64,000 bases of DNA from Jeotgalibacillus salarius (GTDB taxonomy: Bacteria > Bacillota > Bacilli > Bacillales > Jeotgalibacillaceae): assembly GCF_004405125.1 (NCBI RefSeq), contig NZ_SORX01000003.1, forward strand, positions 62,001 to 126,000, read 5' to 3'. A program made the position numbers and the translations under genes. The notes under the pieces were generated by a model that saw only the letters and a list, made by a program, of their open reading frames with translations, was not told the origin of the DNA and did not search any database. Below are positions 43,421 to 51,602 of this stretch, one piece after another. Positions within the stretch are counted from its first letter, which is position 1. Every line of letters begins with the position of its first letter.

Positions 43421-43577
43421 AAAAAACCCCCTTCATAAGAAGAGGGTTATATATCCTCCTCTTATCTTTCAGACCACTTTAGGATCTGTAGGAATTAGCA
43501 CCTTTCCGAATCAGGTATGACTCGTTGGTTGCCGGGCATCGCAGGGCCTATTCCCTCCGCCACTCTGGATAAGAGTT
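43421..43577 (-). promoter_or_regulatory. SAM-I (S-box) riboswitch of the metYX operon
   Basis: The minus strand carries the S-box core from about 43575 to 43459: CTCTTATCCAGAGTGGCGGA, then GGGA...GGCCC with GATGCCCGGCAACC, GGTGCTAATTCC and the closing GATAAGAGG. It is followed by a terminator (AACCCTCTTC...GAAGGGGGTT then TTTTTT, 43450-43421). With SAM bound, the terminator forms and metYX is off. Confidence 0.96.
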
Positions 43578-43623
43578 TATTAAGTTTTGTTTTAGCATTT
43601 CTAAAAGTAATCTCTTGTTGAGG

Positions 43624-43652
43624 ATTATAAAGAGGTTGAAAAAAGAAGTCAA
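43624..43652 (-). promoter_or_regulatory. Sigma-A promoter of metYX
   Basis: On the minus strand TTGACT (43647-43652), 17 bases, TATAAT (43624-43629), about 50 bases ahead of the riboswitch. Confidence 0.78.
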
Positions 43653-43672
43653 CCTTTTTCTGAATATTTATT

Positions 43673-44380
43673 TTATTGTGCCTGGAACTGTAATACATCT
43701 CCTATGATTGCAACTTCTTTTGGTACACGCAGATGCACAACCGTCACACCATAAGAATAGCTGAACCCTGATGAGAGGTTCTGACGCTCTTCACTTAAAA
43801 ACTGTTCTACTGCAATAGAAGGCGTGAATTGAATATAATATAAATCATTTTGCTCGTAGACGTTACTGACCTCAACCAAATTGTTTGTGATTGAAACTTC
43901 AGGTCGTTTCACTTCATCGGTAATGTCCAAACCGTTTAATGTAAAGGGTGTTTTATACACGTCCATCAGAATTTGATTACTGAGCTTTTCATCGATTGTC
44001 ACGACAAAAACAGGATCACCATTCTCATAATAAGATTCGGGAAAGACAAGACTTGTAAGCGAATAATCGAACTCCTTCTGTTCTGCCAGGAACTCAGGAT
44101 CGATTTCATCAAATTTGTTCTGAGTCGCTTTCTCATGAACCTTCCATCCCTCATATTCTTCTGCTCTCTGAGAAAGAGTATCATCAGCAGAAACTGGCAA
44201 AATATAATAAAGCATCATTGAGATGAAAAGAACAGATGCATAAACGGTGAAGATCATACGCACCATTTTTCTGCGTGGTTTTCTTGGCTTAACAGATAAA
44301 TTCTTGTTTCTGCTTTTGAGATATAAAGAAATGATCAGGACAATTAATGCAAGAGGCAGGATTTGAACGAATACCATCAT
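43673..44380 (-). CDS. Hypothetical membrane protein of the GntR/ABC operon
   Basis: I do not recognise this 235-residue protein. It has two N-terminal hydrophobic helices (about residues 4-21 and 42-62) separated by a strongly basic loop ('RKPRRKMVR'), so both ends would face outside, and an extracellular beta-rich domain of about 165 residues without cysteines. Its ATG overlaps the permease stop (ATGATG/TGA, four bases), so it is the last translationally coupled gene of the GntR-ATPase-permease operon and is likely a partner of that exporter-like ABC system. Confidence 0.78.
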   Translation of the reverse strand: MMVFVQILPLALIVLIISLYLKSRNKNLSVKPRKPRRKMVRMIFTVYASVLFISMMLYYILPVSADDTLSQRAEEYEGWKVHEKATQNKFDEIDPEFLAEQKEFDYSLTSLVFPESYYENGDPVFVVTIDEKLSNQILMDVYKTPFTLNGLDITDEVKRPEVSITNNLVEVSNVYEQNDLYYIQFTPSIAVEQFLSEERQNLSSGFSYSYGVTVVHLRVPKEVAIIGDVLQFQAQ

Positions 44381-45120
44381 ATTTCTCTCACCTCTTTTTT
44401 ATTCAAGATCAGGCTTCCTGCGCCATATAAAACGAGAGCTGTTCCAATCGCTTTGATCATAAACAGAGTGATAGACGTTTCCAGCGCATAAAACTGATAA
44501 CCGAATTCGTATATTAAATATGATCTTACAAACAAGGGTCCAAACAATATGACCGGAATAATTCCTATAAATAGTTTGCTTATCTGTATAAGAATACCGA
44601 AAAAGTAGCCCGCGCCAGCTGCAACCAGCAGATAGCCGAAAATCGCCAGAAATGATAAATACACTTCACCGGGAGTGCCGACACTTGCAAGGCCGGGATA
44701 AAAATCCCCTTTATCAAAGACAAGGATCGTCATGAAAATAACATAACTGCTCATGATCGTAAAAACTGTGGCTGTGAACACTGTTAAAAGCAGTAAAATC
44801 CCATTAGACGCCTGACTGATGCCTCGAGTTGTTACATATGAGAAATCTTCAAAACGGTAACTTTTCGATGTAATTAATGCTGAAGTAACAATCAGCCAGA
44901 AAACAGTAAATAAAAACACTGTGTCCGTTGAAAAAGTGGTCACATCGAGTGAAAACATATCATCTGATGTTCCCATTCCTCCTGACCCTAAAGCAGAGAA
45001 AATAATCGCAATTAACTGAATCACTACCAGGCTTCTCCACAAATCAGCCATTGCATAACACTTATAGATAACTTGCTGACGGATCACATCACCCGTGCTG
45101 ACTGTCGCTAAAGACATCAT
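44377..45120 (-). CDS. ABC transporter membrane subunit (YtrC/D-like)
   Basis: A 247-residue protein with six hydrophobic helices and no recognised catalytic motif, as expected for the membrane half of a GntR-linked ABC exporter. It begins MMSLATVSTGDVIRQQ at ATG 45120, behind AAAGGGGGG, inside the last 32 bases of the ATPase gene. Sequence of such subunits diverges quickly, so the assignment comes mostly from operon position and topology. Confidence 0.78.
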   Translation of the reverse strand: MMSLATVSTGDVIRQQVIYKCYAMADLWRSLVVIQLIAIIFSALGSGGMGTSDDMFSLDVTTFSTDTVFLFTVFWLIVTSALITSKSYRFEDFSYVTTRGISQASNGILLLLTVFTATVFTIMSSYVIFMTILVFDKGDFYPGLASVGTPGEVYLSFLAIFGYLLVAAGAGYFFGILIQISKLFIGIIPVILFGPLFVRSYLIYEFGYQFYALETSITLFMIKAIGTALVLYGAGSLILNKKEVREI

Positions 45121-45994
45121 CAATCCCCCCTTTATTACGTCTGGTAAGATACACACACAGATCACTCGCTGAAACAGGCGTAAACCTTAGATCACGTGCA
45201 GCTGCTTTTTCTGCAGCGGTGAAATGATTTTTTACAATCACTGTTGAAAGTCCACCCTTATCCTCAAGGTGCACGATGACTTCCTGATTATCGGACCATT
45301 GCTTCACCTGAAGAGACGGTCCTGACACTGACATTGCATATTCCTTCACTTCTTCTACAGGCAGATGAAGTACTGACCTTCCACCATCAATCAGCAGCAG
45401 GTCTTCAATCAATTCATCAATTTCATCCAGGTGATGACTTGAGATCAGAATCGTTCGCGGGTGTGCAAGGTAATCCTTTAGCAATGCCCGGTAAAAATCT
45501 TTTCTCACCGATGCGTCCATACCGGTTGTCGGCTCATCGAAGATCGTCAGCGGGCATCGTGCAGCAAGCCCGAGAATACCGTAAAACGTATTTTTCTGAC
45601 CTTTTGATAAATAATCAGTACCTACTTTCATCGGTATACTGAAGTAGTCAGCGAGCCGCTGTGCAAGGCCTGCGTCCCAGTTCGGATAAAAGCGGCCGTG
45701 GTGATCAAGAATATCTTTAGTCGTCAGCGCATTTGAAAACATCGTGTACTCATCAAGGTACATACTGTTCGCAGATACATTCAGGCTGTTGAACGGATTT
45801 TCACCAAACACGCTGACCTCTCCACCCGTCTTTTTTAAGTACCCGGCAATGGTTTTTAACAGCGTGGTTTTTCCAGTTCCGTTTCTGCCGACAATGCCGG
45901 TAATTGTATTTTCCTGAATGGTAAAATCCGCGTCTTTTACACCCGCTCCGTTTTTATATCTTTTTTCTAAATGTCTGCATTCAATCACAGTCAT
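45089..45994 (-). CDS. ABC transporter ATPase of GntR-linked exporter (YtrB-like)
   Basis: A 301-residue ATPase. Walker A 'GRNGTGKTTLL', signature region 'LSKGQKNTFYGILGLAARC' (a weakened LSGGQ, as in YtrB/EcsA-like proteins), Walker B 'LTIFDEPTTGMD' and H-loop 'ISSHHLDEID', followed by an 85-residue C-terminal extension. Start ATG 45994 overlaps the regulator stop by four bases (ATGA). Such ABC systems respond to cell-wall antibiotics or membrane stress in B. subtilis; the cargo here is unknown. Confidence 0.88.
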   Translation of the reverse strand: MTVIECRHLEKRYKNGAGVKDADFTIQENTITGIVGRNGTGKTTLLKTIAGYLKKTGGEVSVFGENPFNSLNVSANSMYLDEYTMFSNALTTKDILDHHGRFYPNWDAGLAQRLADYFSIPMKVGTDYLSKGQKNTFYGILGLAARCPLTIFDEPTTGMDASVRKDFYRALLKDYLAHPRTILISSHHLDEIDELIEDLLLIDGGRSVLHLPVEEVKEYAMSVSGPSLQVKQWSDNQEVIVHLEDKGGLSTVIVKNHFTAAEKAAARDLRFTPVSASDLCVYLTRRNKGGIDDVFSDSQHG

Positions 45995-46374
45995 GACGTT
46001 TCTCCTTTCCGGCGACTTTGTTCAAGCTGAATCATGTCAATCAGGTCCTGTTCTTTTACATTGAGGTGTTCTGCCTCAGCCACAATGTCAGATACGAGCG
46101 CTCTTAACGTTTCGTTAATTCTCCGGTGACGGATCTGATCAGCCGCCTCTTCTGTCACAAACATCCCAAGTCCCCTTTTCTTATATAAAATGCCGGCATC
46201 TGCGAGTATGGTCAGTCCTTTTGCTGCTGTTGCAGGGTTGATATTAAACTGGTCGGCCAGCTGGTATTGTGAAAACATTTTTTCGTGCGCTTTAAATTTT
46301 TCATGTAAAATTTCTGTTTCAAGCCATTCCGCAATCTGTATGTAAATCGGTTTTGTACTGTCTGCATTCAGCAT
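45991..46374 (-). CDS. GntR-family regulator, YtrA subfamily
   Basis: A 127-residue repressor: winged helix-turn-helix ('LADQFNINPATAAKGLTILADAGILYKKRGLGMFV', in parts) plus a short C-terminal dimerisation tail, the compact YtrA arrangement without a ligand domain. Start ATG 46374 lies behind GGAGGTGA; upstream in-frame TTG/GTG codons lie within the ribosome site. It is the first gene of the ABC operon and stands directly downstream of a 32-bp inverted repeat that should be its own operator. Confidence 0.87.
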   Translation of the reverse strand: MLNADSTKPIYIQIAEWLETEILHEKFKAHEKMFSQYQLADQFNINPATAAKGLTILADAGILYKKRGLGMFVTEEAADQIRHRRINETLRALVSDIVAEAEHLNVKEQDLIDMIQLEQSRRKGETS

Positions 46375-46398
46375 CAACAAAGTCACCTCCTCTATCCA

Positions 46399-46430
46399 AT
46401 ATAGTGCATTACTGTTGTAATGTACTATAT
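46399..46430 (-). promoter_or_regulatory. Operator: 14-bp inverted repeat before the GntR gene
   Basis: ATATAGTGCATTAC (46399-46412) and GTAATGTACTATAT (46417-46430) form an inverted repeat with one mismatch around TGTT. It is 25 bases upstream of the start, so binding would block the operon. Autorepression is typical of YtrA-type regulators. Confidence 0.78.
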
Positions 46431-46479
46431 ACTATTCTCTAATTTTTGGCAATGTGAATCCGGCATTTTTCTCAAACTA

Positions 46480-46507
46480 AAAAACTGCACAGCGCTGTGC
46501 AGTTTTT
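46480..46507. terminator. Bidirectional intrinsic terminator
   Basis: A perfect 28-base palindrome (AAAAACTGCACAGC and complement) with T-runs on both strands, 13 bases past the antiporter stop. Confidence 0.88.
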
Positions 46508-46520
46508 AGTCAGACCATAT

Positions 46521-47708
46521 TTACGACTTCAATAGTTTCGCCAAAGGATGTACGCCCAGACTCTGGATAAATAATGACATGAGAACCACAAAAAATGAAA
46601 GGGTCATCACTGTGCCGATTCCTTCTGTCCCTGAAGCCTCCAGCAGTAAAAGCAGCACAACTGACATTGTACCTTTTACCCCGCCAAACGAAATAAGCAG
46701 CGATTCCTGCCAGGACATATTCCTGCGAACTGGCGGCACACTTTGAGCAGTCAGCACAACGATCCCAGTTCTGACCACAAGTGACAGGACGAATACAATC
46801 GCAGCAAATCCGAGCCATTCCCATTTTAAATAATCAACAGCTGTATAGCCGATCAACAAAAAGACTAGTGACAACAGTGAAGGTTCTACCACATCCCAGA
46901 AGTGATCAAGCGATTCTCTGTAATGGTCTTCTTTATTAATTCTGTTAAATTCCCAGGAAAGCATCAGCCCCGCCGCAACCGTGGCAAGGACCCCTGAGAT
47001 CCCAAATGATTCAGCCAGCAGAAACAAGCCATATGCCATGACGATACTCAGCATGACCTGATATTCCTGATGATGAGTGAAATGGACTGCACGGCTGACG
47101 ATCCATCCAAAAACAATTCCGATAACGGCTCCACCGATCGCTACATACAGAAATTCACCCAGAAAAGATACAAACGAAAATGATTCATGTCCCTGATGAA
47201 TGGATAAAAGCGTAGCAAAAATAACATAACTCGTACCGTCATTAATCAGTGATTCACCTTCTACAATGTCACCGACTTTTTCATTATCAAGGGATTTATG
47301 TAAAATTGAAGTCACTGAGACCGGATCCGTTGGTGTCAGCACAGCAGCAATCAATAGTGCCTCTGTAAAACTGAGCGTCGTAAATAAAGAAGCTGTTAAA
47401 TAAATCCCCCCGCCAAGTCCGAGTACGGTCACAATAAGTCCAACAGTACTCAACAGGGAAATAATCCAGCTGTTTGCTTTTAATGCCCCAACTGAAAATT
47501 TATATGCTGATATGAACAACAATGCTGGCAGTATGATTTCATATAACGTTTTTTCAGATAATTGGATGCCGTCAAAAAACGGAATAAAATAAAGCAGCAT
47601 ACCAATCAGCACAAGGACAGGCGGACGTGGAAAGAGCTGCGTCCGCTTGTCAATTGTGAATATGATATATCCGATCAACAGGAGACCGACAATTTGAGCT
47701 GGTTCCAT
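46521..47708 (-). CDS. CPA1-type cation/proton antiporter
   Basis: A 395-residue Na+(K+)/H+ antiporter of the CPA1 (NhaP) family with 11-12 hydrophobic helices. The transport motif is 'LTPTDPVSVTSIL' near residue 125 and 'VEGESLINDGTSYVIF' near 150, and 'SFGGVKGTMSVVLLL' near 345 is the conserved late helix. It lacks the 100-150-residue cytoplasmic tail of longer NhaP/NhaK proteins, so regulation through that tail is absent. Ribosome site AAGGAGG. The cation specificity is not readable. Confidence 0.87.
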   Translation of the reverse strand: MEPAQIVGLLLIGYIIFTIDKRTQLFPRPPVLVLIGMLLYFIPFFDGIQLSEKTLYEIILPALLFISAYKFSVGALKANSWIISLLSTVGLIVTVLGLGGGIYLTASLFTTLSFTEALLIAAVLTPTDPVSVTSILHKSLDNEKVGDIVEGESLINDGTSYVIFATLLSIHQGHESFSFVSFLGEFLYVAIGGAVIGIVFGWIVSRAVHFTHHQEYQVMLSIVMAYGLFLLAESFGISGVLATVAAGLMLSWEFNRINKEDHYRESLDHFWDVVEPSLLSLVFLLIGYTAVDYLKWEWLGFAAIVFVLSLVVRTGIVVLTAQSVPPVRRNMSWQESLLISFGGVKGTMSVVLLLLLEASGTEGIGTVMTLSFFVVLMSLFIQSLGVHPLAKLLKS

Positions 47709-47720
47709 CTGACCTCCTCC

Positions 47721-48518
47721 TTATCTCATCACAGCGCCGCCTGAGATTTTAACTGATTCACCGATAATATTTTCTGCAGCGTCTGATAGTAAAAATAAAA
47801 TGGTCCGGGCTACCTCTTCGGGCTGAGTAATCCTTCCTGAAGGCAATCCATCTTCAACAATTTTGAGCTGCTCTTCAAATGAGCGATCAGCCCGTTCACC
47901 TTTCTTCCGAATCGCATTACGTCCCATTTCTGTATCCACAAACCCCGGACAAACAGCATTTACTCTGACGCCATACTCAGCAGCCTCATGAGCAAATGCC
48001 TGTGTAAATGCAATCACAGCAAATTTTGAAGCCGCATAGGCTGTATTTCCATGTGTAGCTCTGAGTCCTGATAATGACGATACGTTCACCACTGCTCCAC
48101 TACCTTTCACTTTCATTTCAGGGTAAACCAGCTGAGTCAAAGCCACGGTTGAGAAATAGTTCAGTTCCATCACCTTTCTCATATCTTTCTCTGAAAGATC
48201 TTCAACAGTACCACCGCCTGATATCCCTGCCGAATTGACAAGTCCTGTGATCGGACCTGCGTGCTTTCCTGCCTGATCAACAAGGTTTTTCCTGTCTTCC
48301 TCTTGATTCAAGTCTGCTGAAACAATCAGCAGCTTGTCGTCAATTCCTGTTTTCTGACAGTCTTCTTTTAAATCATCCAGTTTATCAATATTACGACCTG
48401 CAGCTGTAACTGCTGCTCCGGCCTTCAACGACTCTATCACTGTTTGCCAGCCGATTCCCCCGGTAGCTCCAGTCACTAAAATATGCTGACCTTTCATTCC
48501 ATCCTGTGCAAAAATCAT
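47721..48518 (-). CDS. Short-chain dehydrogenase/reductase
   Basis: A 265-residue SDR-family NAD(P)-dependent oxidoreductase. The cofactor motif is TGATGGIG (residues 17-24), followed by 'LVNSAG', the catalytic Ser in 'VVNVSSLSG', and the YAASK motif with Tyr about 13 residues on; 'PSGRITQPEEVARTILFLLSD' (fragment) is typical of the FabG-like classical branch. The substrate is unknown. Ribosome site AGGAGG. It lies 12 bases upstream of the antiporter gene on the same strand. Confidence 0.88.
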   Translation of the reverse strand: MIFAQDGMKGQHILVTGATGGIGWQTVIESLKAGAAVTAAGRNIDKLDDLKEDCQKTGIDDKLLIVSADLNQEEDRKNLVDQAGKHAGPITGLVNSAGISGGGTVEDLSEKDMRKVMELNYFSTVALTQLVYPEMKVKGSGAVVNVSSLSGLRATHGNTAYAASKFAVIAFTQAFAHEAAEYGVRVNAVCPGFVDTEMGRNAIRKKGERADRSFEEQLKIVEDGLPSGRITQPEEVARTILFLLSDAAENIIGESVKISGGAVMR

Positions 48519-48575
48519 TGTTCATCCTCCTAAATAGTAGATAGAAGTCTTTACCACTTTTACCACAGAACAAAC

Positions 48576-48602
48576 AAAAGCTGCACCTGTTTAGGGATGC
48601 AG
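48576..48602 (-). terminator. Intrinsic terminator of metIC
   Basis: On the minus strand CGCTGCATCC pairs with GGTGCAGC across a short loop and is followed by TTTTGTTTG. Confidence 0.72.
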
Positions 48603-48617
48603 CGGTTTGACATATGC

Positions 48618-49790
48618 TTACACTTGAAGTGTCTGATAAGCGGCTACCTTATCCAGTGCCTGACGAAGGTCTTTCAGTAAATCACCCGGATCTTCAAGCC
48701 CTACAGACAGACGGAGCAAGCCCGATGTAATGCCGCGTGACTCGCGCTCGGATAGCGGCATTGCAGCATGGCTCATCGTAGCCGGATAGGATAAAATCGA
48801 CTCTACTGCACCGAGGCTGACCGCAAACACAGGAATTTTCATCGCTTCCACTAATACACCTGCACTCTTTTTATCAGGCAGTCTGAAAGATAGGACAGCA
48901 CCTGCTCCAGTCGCCTGGCGCTGGTGAATATGATAGCCTGCATGAAAAGAGAAGCCGGGGTAATACACTTCGTCAATCAGCGGATGATGATGAAGATATT
49001 GTGCAATTTCTCTTGCAGAGTCTGATGACTGCTTTAATCTGACGCTCAGTGTTTTCAACCCGCGTAATAGCAGCCAGCTATCCTGTACGCCAAGAATTGA
49101 ACCAAATGAATTCTGAATAAACTTCAGCTGCGCAGCAATCTCCTCGTCTTTAACAGCTGCAAGTCCTGCTACCACGTCACTGTGCCCTGACAGAAATTTT
49201 GTCGCACTGTGCAGTACAACATCTGCACCAAGGTCGAGCGGCTTCTGATAAAGTGGCGTCATAAAGGTATTATCAACAAACGTCAGGCAGCCGTGTGCCT
49301 TTGCTACTTTTGCAACCCCTTCAATATCAGTAATATTCAGTGTTGGATTTGAAGGTGTCTCAACATAGATCACTTTCGTATTCGGCTGGACGTTACGCGC
49401 TGTTTCATCGAGATCTGTCATATCAATAAAAGAATGATCAATATCAAACCGGGTCAATACTTCCGTAATCATGCGGTACGTGCCGCCGTATACGTCTTTG
49501 GAAACTAAAACATGATCTCCTGCTGACAGCAGCATGAACGCTGAAGAGATCGCAGCCATGCCAGAGGCAAATGCGAATCCCGCATGACCATTTTCAAGAT
49601 CAGCAATCGTGTCCTCAAGAGATTCACGTGTAGGGTTACCTGAACGGCTGTAGTCATATGGACCAAATTCATCAATCGACTGCTGGTGGTAGGTTGATGA
49701 ATAGTGCAGTGGTACATTGACGGCGCCTGTCTGCTTATCTATATAGGATGGCTGATGCAATAATTTCGTATCAAAGTGGTGATTCGTCAT
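48618..49790 (-). CDS. metC: Cystathionine beta-lyase
   Basis: A 390-residue PLP enzyme that cleaves cystathionine to homocysteine. The PLP lysine is Lys198 in 'HSATKFLSGHSDVVAG'; 'YDYSRSGNPTRESLEDTIADLE' (fragment) and 'VETPSNPTLNITDI' are family hallmarks. The start overlaps the metI stop by four bases (ATGA), the same arrangement as B. subtilis metIC, which supports the beta-lyase assignment over the near-identical-looking gamma enzymes. Confidence 0.92.
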   Translation of the reverse strand: MTNHHFDTKLLHQPSYIDKQTGAVNVPLHYSSTYHQQSIDEFGPYDYSRSGNPTRESLEDTIADLENGHAGFAFASGMAAISSAFMLLSAGDHVLVSKDVYGGTYRMITEVLTRFDIDHSFIDMTDLDETARNVQPNTKVIYVETPSNPTLNITDIEGVAKVAKAHGCLTFVDNTFMTPLYQKPLDLGADVVLHSATKFLSGHSDVVAGLAAVKDEEIAAQLKFIQNSFGSILGVQDSWLLLRGLKTLSVRLKQSSDSAREIAQYLHHHPLIDEVYYPGFSFHAGYHIHQRQATGAGAVLSFRLPDKKSAGVLVEAMKIPVFAVSLGAVESILSYPATMSHAAMPLSERESRGITSGLLRLSVGLEDPGDLLKDLRQALDKVAAYQTLQV

Positions 49791-50905
49791 TGTTGATCTC
49801 CTCCTCGTTCAGCCGCTTCAAGCGCCTGTTTTAAATCCGTGATTAAATCTGCAGCTTGTTCTATTCCAACTGAAAAACGCAATAGTCTGCTGCAGATTCC
49901 TTTTGCTTCTCTTTCAGTTTCAGGAATATCTGCATGTGTTTGGGTAGACGGATACGTAATAAAGCTTTCGACCCCGCCAAGACTTTCAGCGAATGAGATG
50001 ACATTGATCGCCTTTAAAAATGGTGCAATCCATTCAGCTTTTTCCAGCCTGAAGGAAACCATTCCCCCAATTCCCGGATAAATCACATCTGCTACCTGCG
50101 GCTGTTTTTCAAGAAACTCAGCTACTTTTGCCGCGTTCAACTGATGACGATCCATTCTGAGCGCAAGGGTCTTCATTCCACGAATTAAAAGCCACGAATC
50201 CATTGGTGACAATACTGCACCCGCGCCATTGTGCATCGCAAATAATTTTTCGCAAATCTCATCACCCTTAGCAGCTACTAGTCCTGCCAGCACATCATTA
50301 TGTCCACCTAGATATTTGGTCGCACTGTGAATAACAATGTCTGCGCCAAGTTCAATCGGGCGCTGCAGATATGGCGTTAAAAATGTGTTATCGACGATTA
50401 AGTGAACGCCTTGTTTCTTTGAAAATGCAGATACGATCTTCAAGTCAGTTATTTTCATCAGCGGGTTGGTAGGCGTTTCAATAAAAACTGCCTTCACCCG
50501 CTTCGTACAGGCTTCCTGCAGTGCATCAGCATCATTTGTATCAACATACACAAACTCTATTCCATAATGCTCGCTATAATGATCAAATAACCGGTACGTA
50601 CCCCCATACAAATCATCAGACGCTACAATTGTGTCTCCCGGTCTGTAAAGAGACAGAACGAGTTGAACAGCTGCCATACCCGAACTTGTTGCAAATCCCT
50701 GATCCGCTCCTTCAAGCGCTGCAATGCCTTCTTCTAAAATGGTTCTCGTTGGATTTTTCGTCCTTGTATAGTCATAGCCAGTTGACTGTCCCAATCCTTC
50801 ATGTCTATATGCTGTAGATAAATAAATCGGCGGATTCACTGTTCCTGTTAGCTCGTCGCTCCTGTTCCCAAGCTGAGCGAGTATCGTTTCAATTGATGAT
50901 GTCAT
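49787..50905 (-). CDS. metI: Cystathionine gamma-synthase / O-acylhomoserine thiolyase
   Basis: A 372-residue PLP enzyme that condenses O-acetylhomoserine with cysteine to cystathionine (and can use sulfide). PLP lysine Lys197 in 'HSATKYLGGHNDVLAG', with 'YDYTRTKNPTRTILEEGIAALEGA' (fragment) and 'IETPTNPLMKITDL'. First gene after the second SAM-I riboswitch. Ribosome site AAGGAG. With MetC it gives the transsulfuration route, while MetX/MetY at 40956-43344 gives direct sulfhydrylation. Confidence 0.93.
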   Translation of the reverse strand: MTSSIETILAQLGNRSDELTGTVNPPIYLSTAYRHEGLGQSTGYDYTRTKNPTRTILEEGIAALEGADQGFATSSGMAAVQLVLSLYRPGDTIVASDDLYGGTYRLFDHYSEHYGIEFVYVDTNDADALQEACTKRVKAVFIETPTNPLMKITDLKIVSAFSKKQGVHLIVDNTFLTPYLQRPIELGADIVIHSATKYLGGHNDVLAGLVAAKGDEICEKLFAMHNGAGAVLSPMDSWLLIRGMKTLALRMDRHQLNAAKVAEFLEKQPQVADVIYPGIGGMVSFRLEKAEWIAPFLKAINVISFAESLGGVESFITYPSTQTHADIPETEREAKGICSRLLRFSVGIEQAADLITDLKQALEAAERGGDQQ

Positions 50906-50943
50906 AAAGAGCAGCTCCTTTTAACTCGTTCTGTATATACAAG

Positions 50944-51081
50944 AAAAGACCTTCCGATAAGAGAAGGTCTTTGTTATACACTCTTCTTATCTTCAGGCTG
51001 ATTGCCTGCTGGAATTAGCACCGTGCACAGCCGGTTGCTGAGGTATCATAGGGCCAGTCCCTCCACCTCTCTGGATAAGTT
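50944..51081 (-). promoter_or_regulatory. SAM-I (S-box) riboswitch of metIC
   Basis: On the minus strand the aptamer runs from 51079 (CTTATCCAGAGAGGTGGAGG) through GGCCCTATGATACCTCAGC, AACCGGCTGTGCACGGTGC, TAATTCC to GATAAGAAGAG at about 50986, followed by the terminator AAAGACCTTCTC...GAAGGTCTTTTC (50973-50944). Confidence 0.96.
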
Positions 51082-51180
51082 ATGAAATTGTCAGATAATA
51101 ATAGTTGTTGTATAGCCTACATCATATTGAGATATAGTGCAAGATTTTTCGGGAAAGAATTGGTAAGCGGCGGGTTGATC

Positions 51181-51300
51181 TGTGACTGGACGTGGGCGGA
51201 CGATAGATGTGACCTGAGATTTTGAGTATATGACCCGGGATTGGACGAATGTGACCCGAAAAATGATGAATGTGATCCAAAATCACTAGCTCTAAGTAGA
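51181..51300. repeat. Array C: 21-bp-period units, consensus TGTGACCCGA
   Basis: Units start at 51208, 51229, 51250 and 51271, exactly 21 bases apart, opening TGTGACCTGAGA, TATGACCCGGGA, TGTGACCCGAAA and TGTGATCCAAAA. A looser member precedes at 51181 (27 bases away) and an isolated TGTGATCCAAAA occurs at 51356. The second half of each unit is variable but tends to end GA or GAA. The sequence is unrelated to arrays A and B but the period is the same. It lies between the metIC promoter region and a terminator at 51412. Confidence 0.82.
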
Positions 51301-51411
51301 AAATGACCGGGGTTTCCGGGAATCCGAACCGGGATGCTCAGTAAATCTTCCGTATGTGATCCAAAAGCCAGGCAGCCCTACAGCCTCCTGTCCACGCTCT
51401 AAAAACATAAT

Positions 51412-51450
51412 AAAGACCGGACGCTGGTGTCAGGCAGCATCCGGCTAAGG
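51412..51450 (-). terminator. Intrinsic terminator downstream of the amidotransferase gene
   Basis: On the minus strand CCGGATGCTG pairs with CAGCGTCCGG around CCTGACAC and is followed by TCTTTATTATG. It lies about 150 bases past the amidotransferase stop. Confidence 0.72.
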
Positions 51451-51549
51451 GAGGGGGCGTCGCTTTCTTGTGAGCCTTGGTCATAAAAAGCCGGTGCGAA
51501 TCGACTGTTTACGGGCATTTATAGTAAGTGCGACGTTTTATTTTTTAAT

Positions 51550-51564
51550 TGAGAATGAATCTCA
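51550..51564. promoter_or_regulatory. Fur-box-like inverted repeat
   Basis: TGAGAATGAATCTCA, followed by TTATTATTG, resembles the 7-1-7 Fur box (one mismatch between arms). No convincing gene starts beside it; it lies 40 bases past the end of the amidotransferase gene. It may be a chance match or mark an unrecognised transcript. Confidence 0.3.
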
Positions 51565-51602
51565 TTATTATTGTATACACAATTCAAATGTTTGTCCAGT
51601 TT

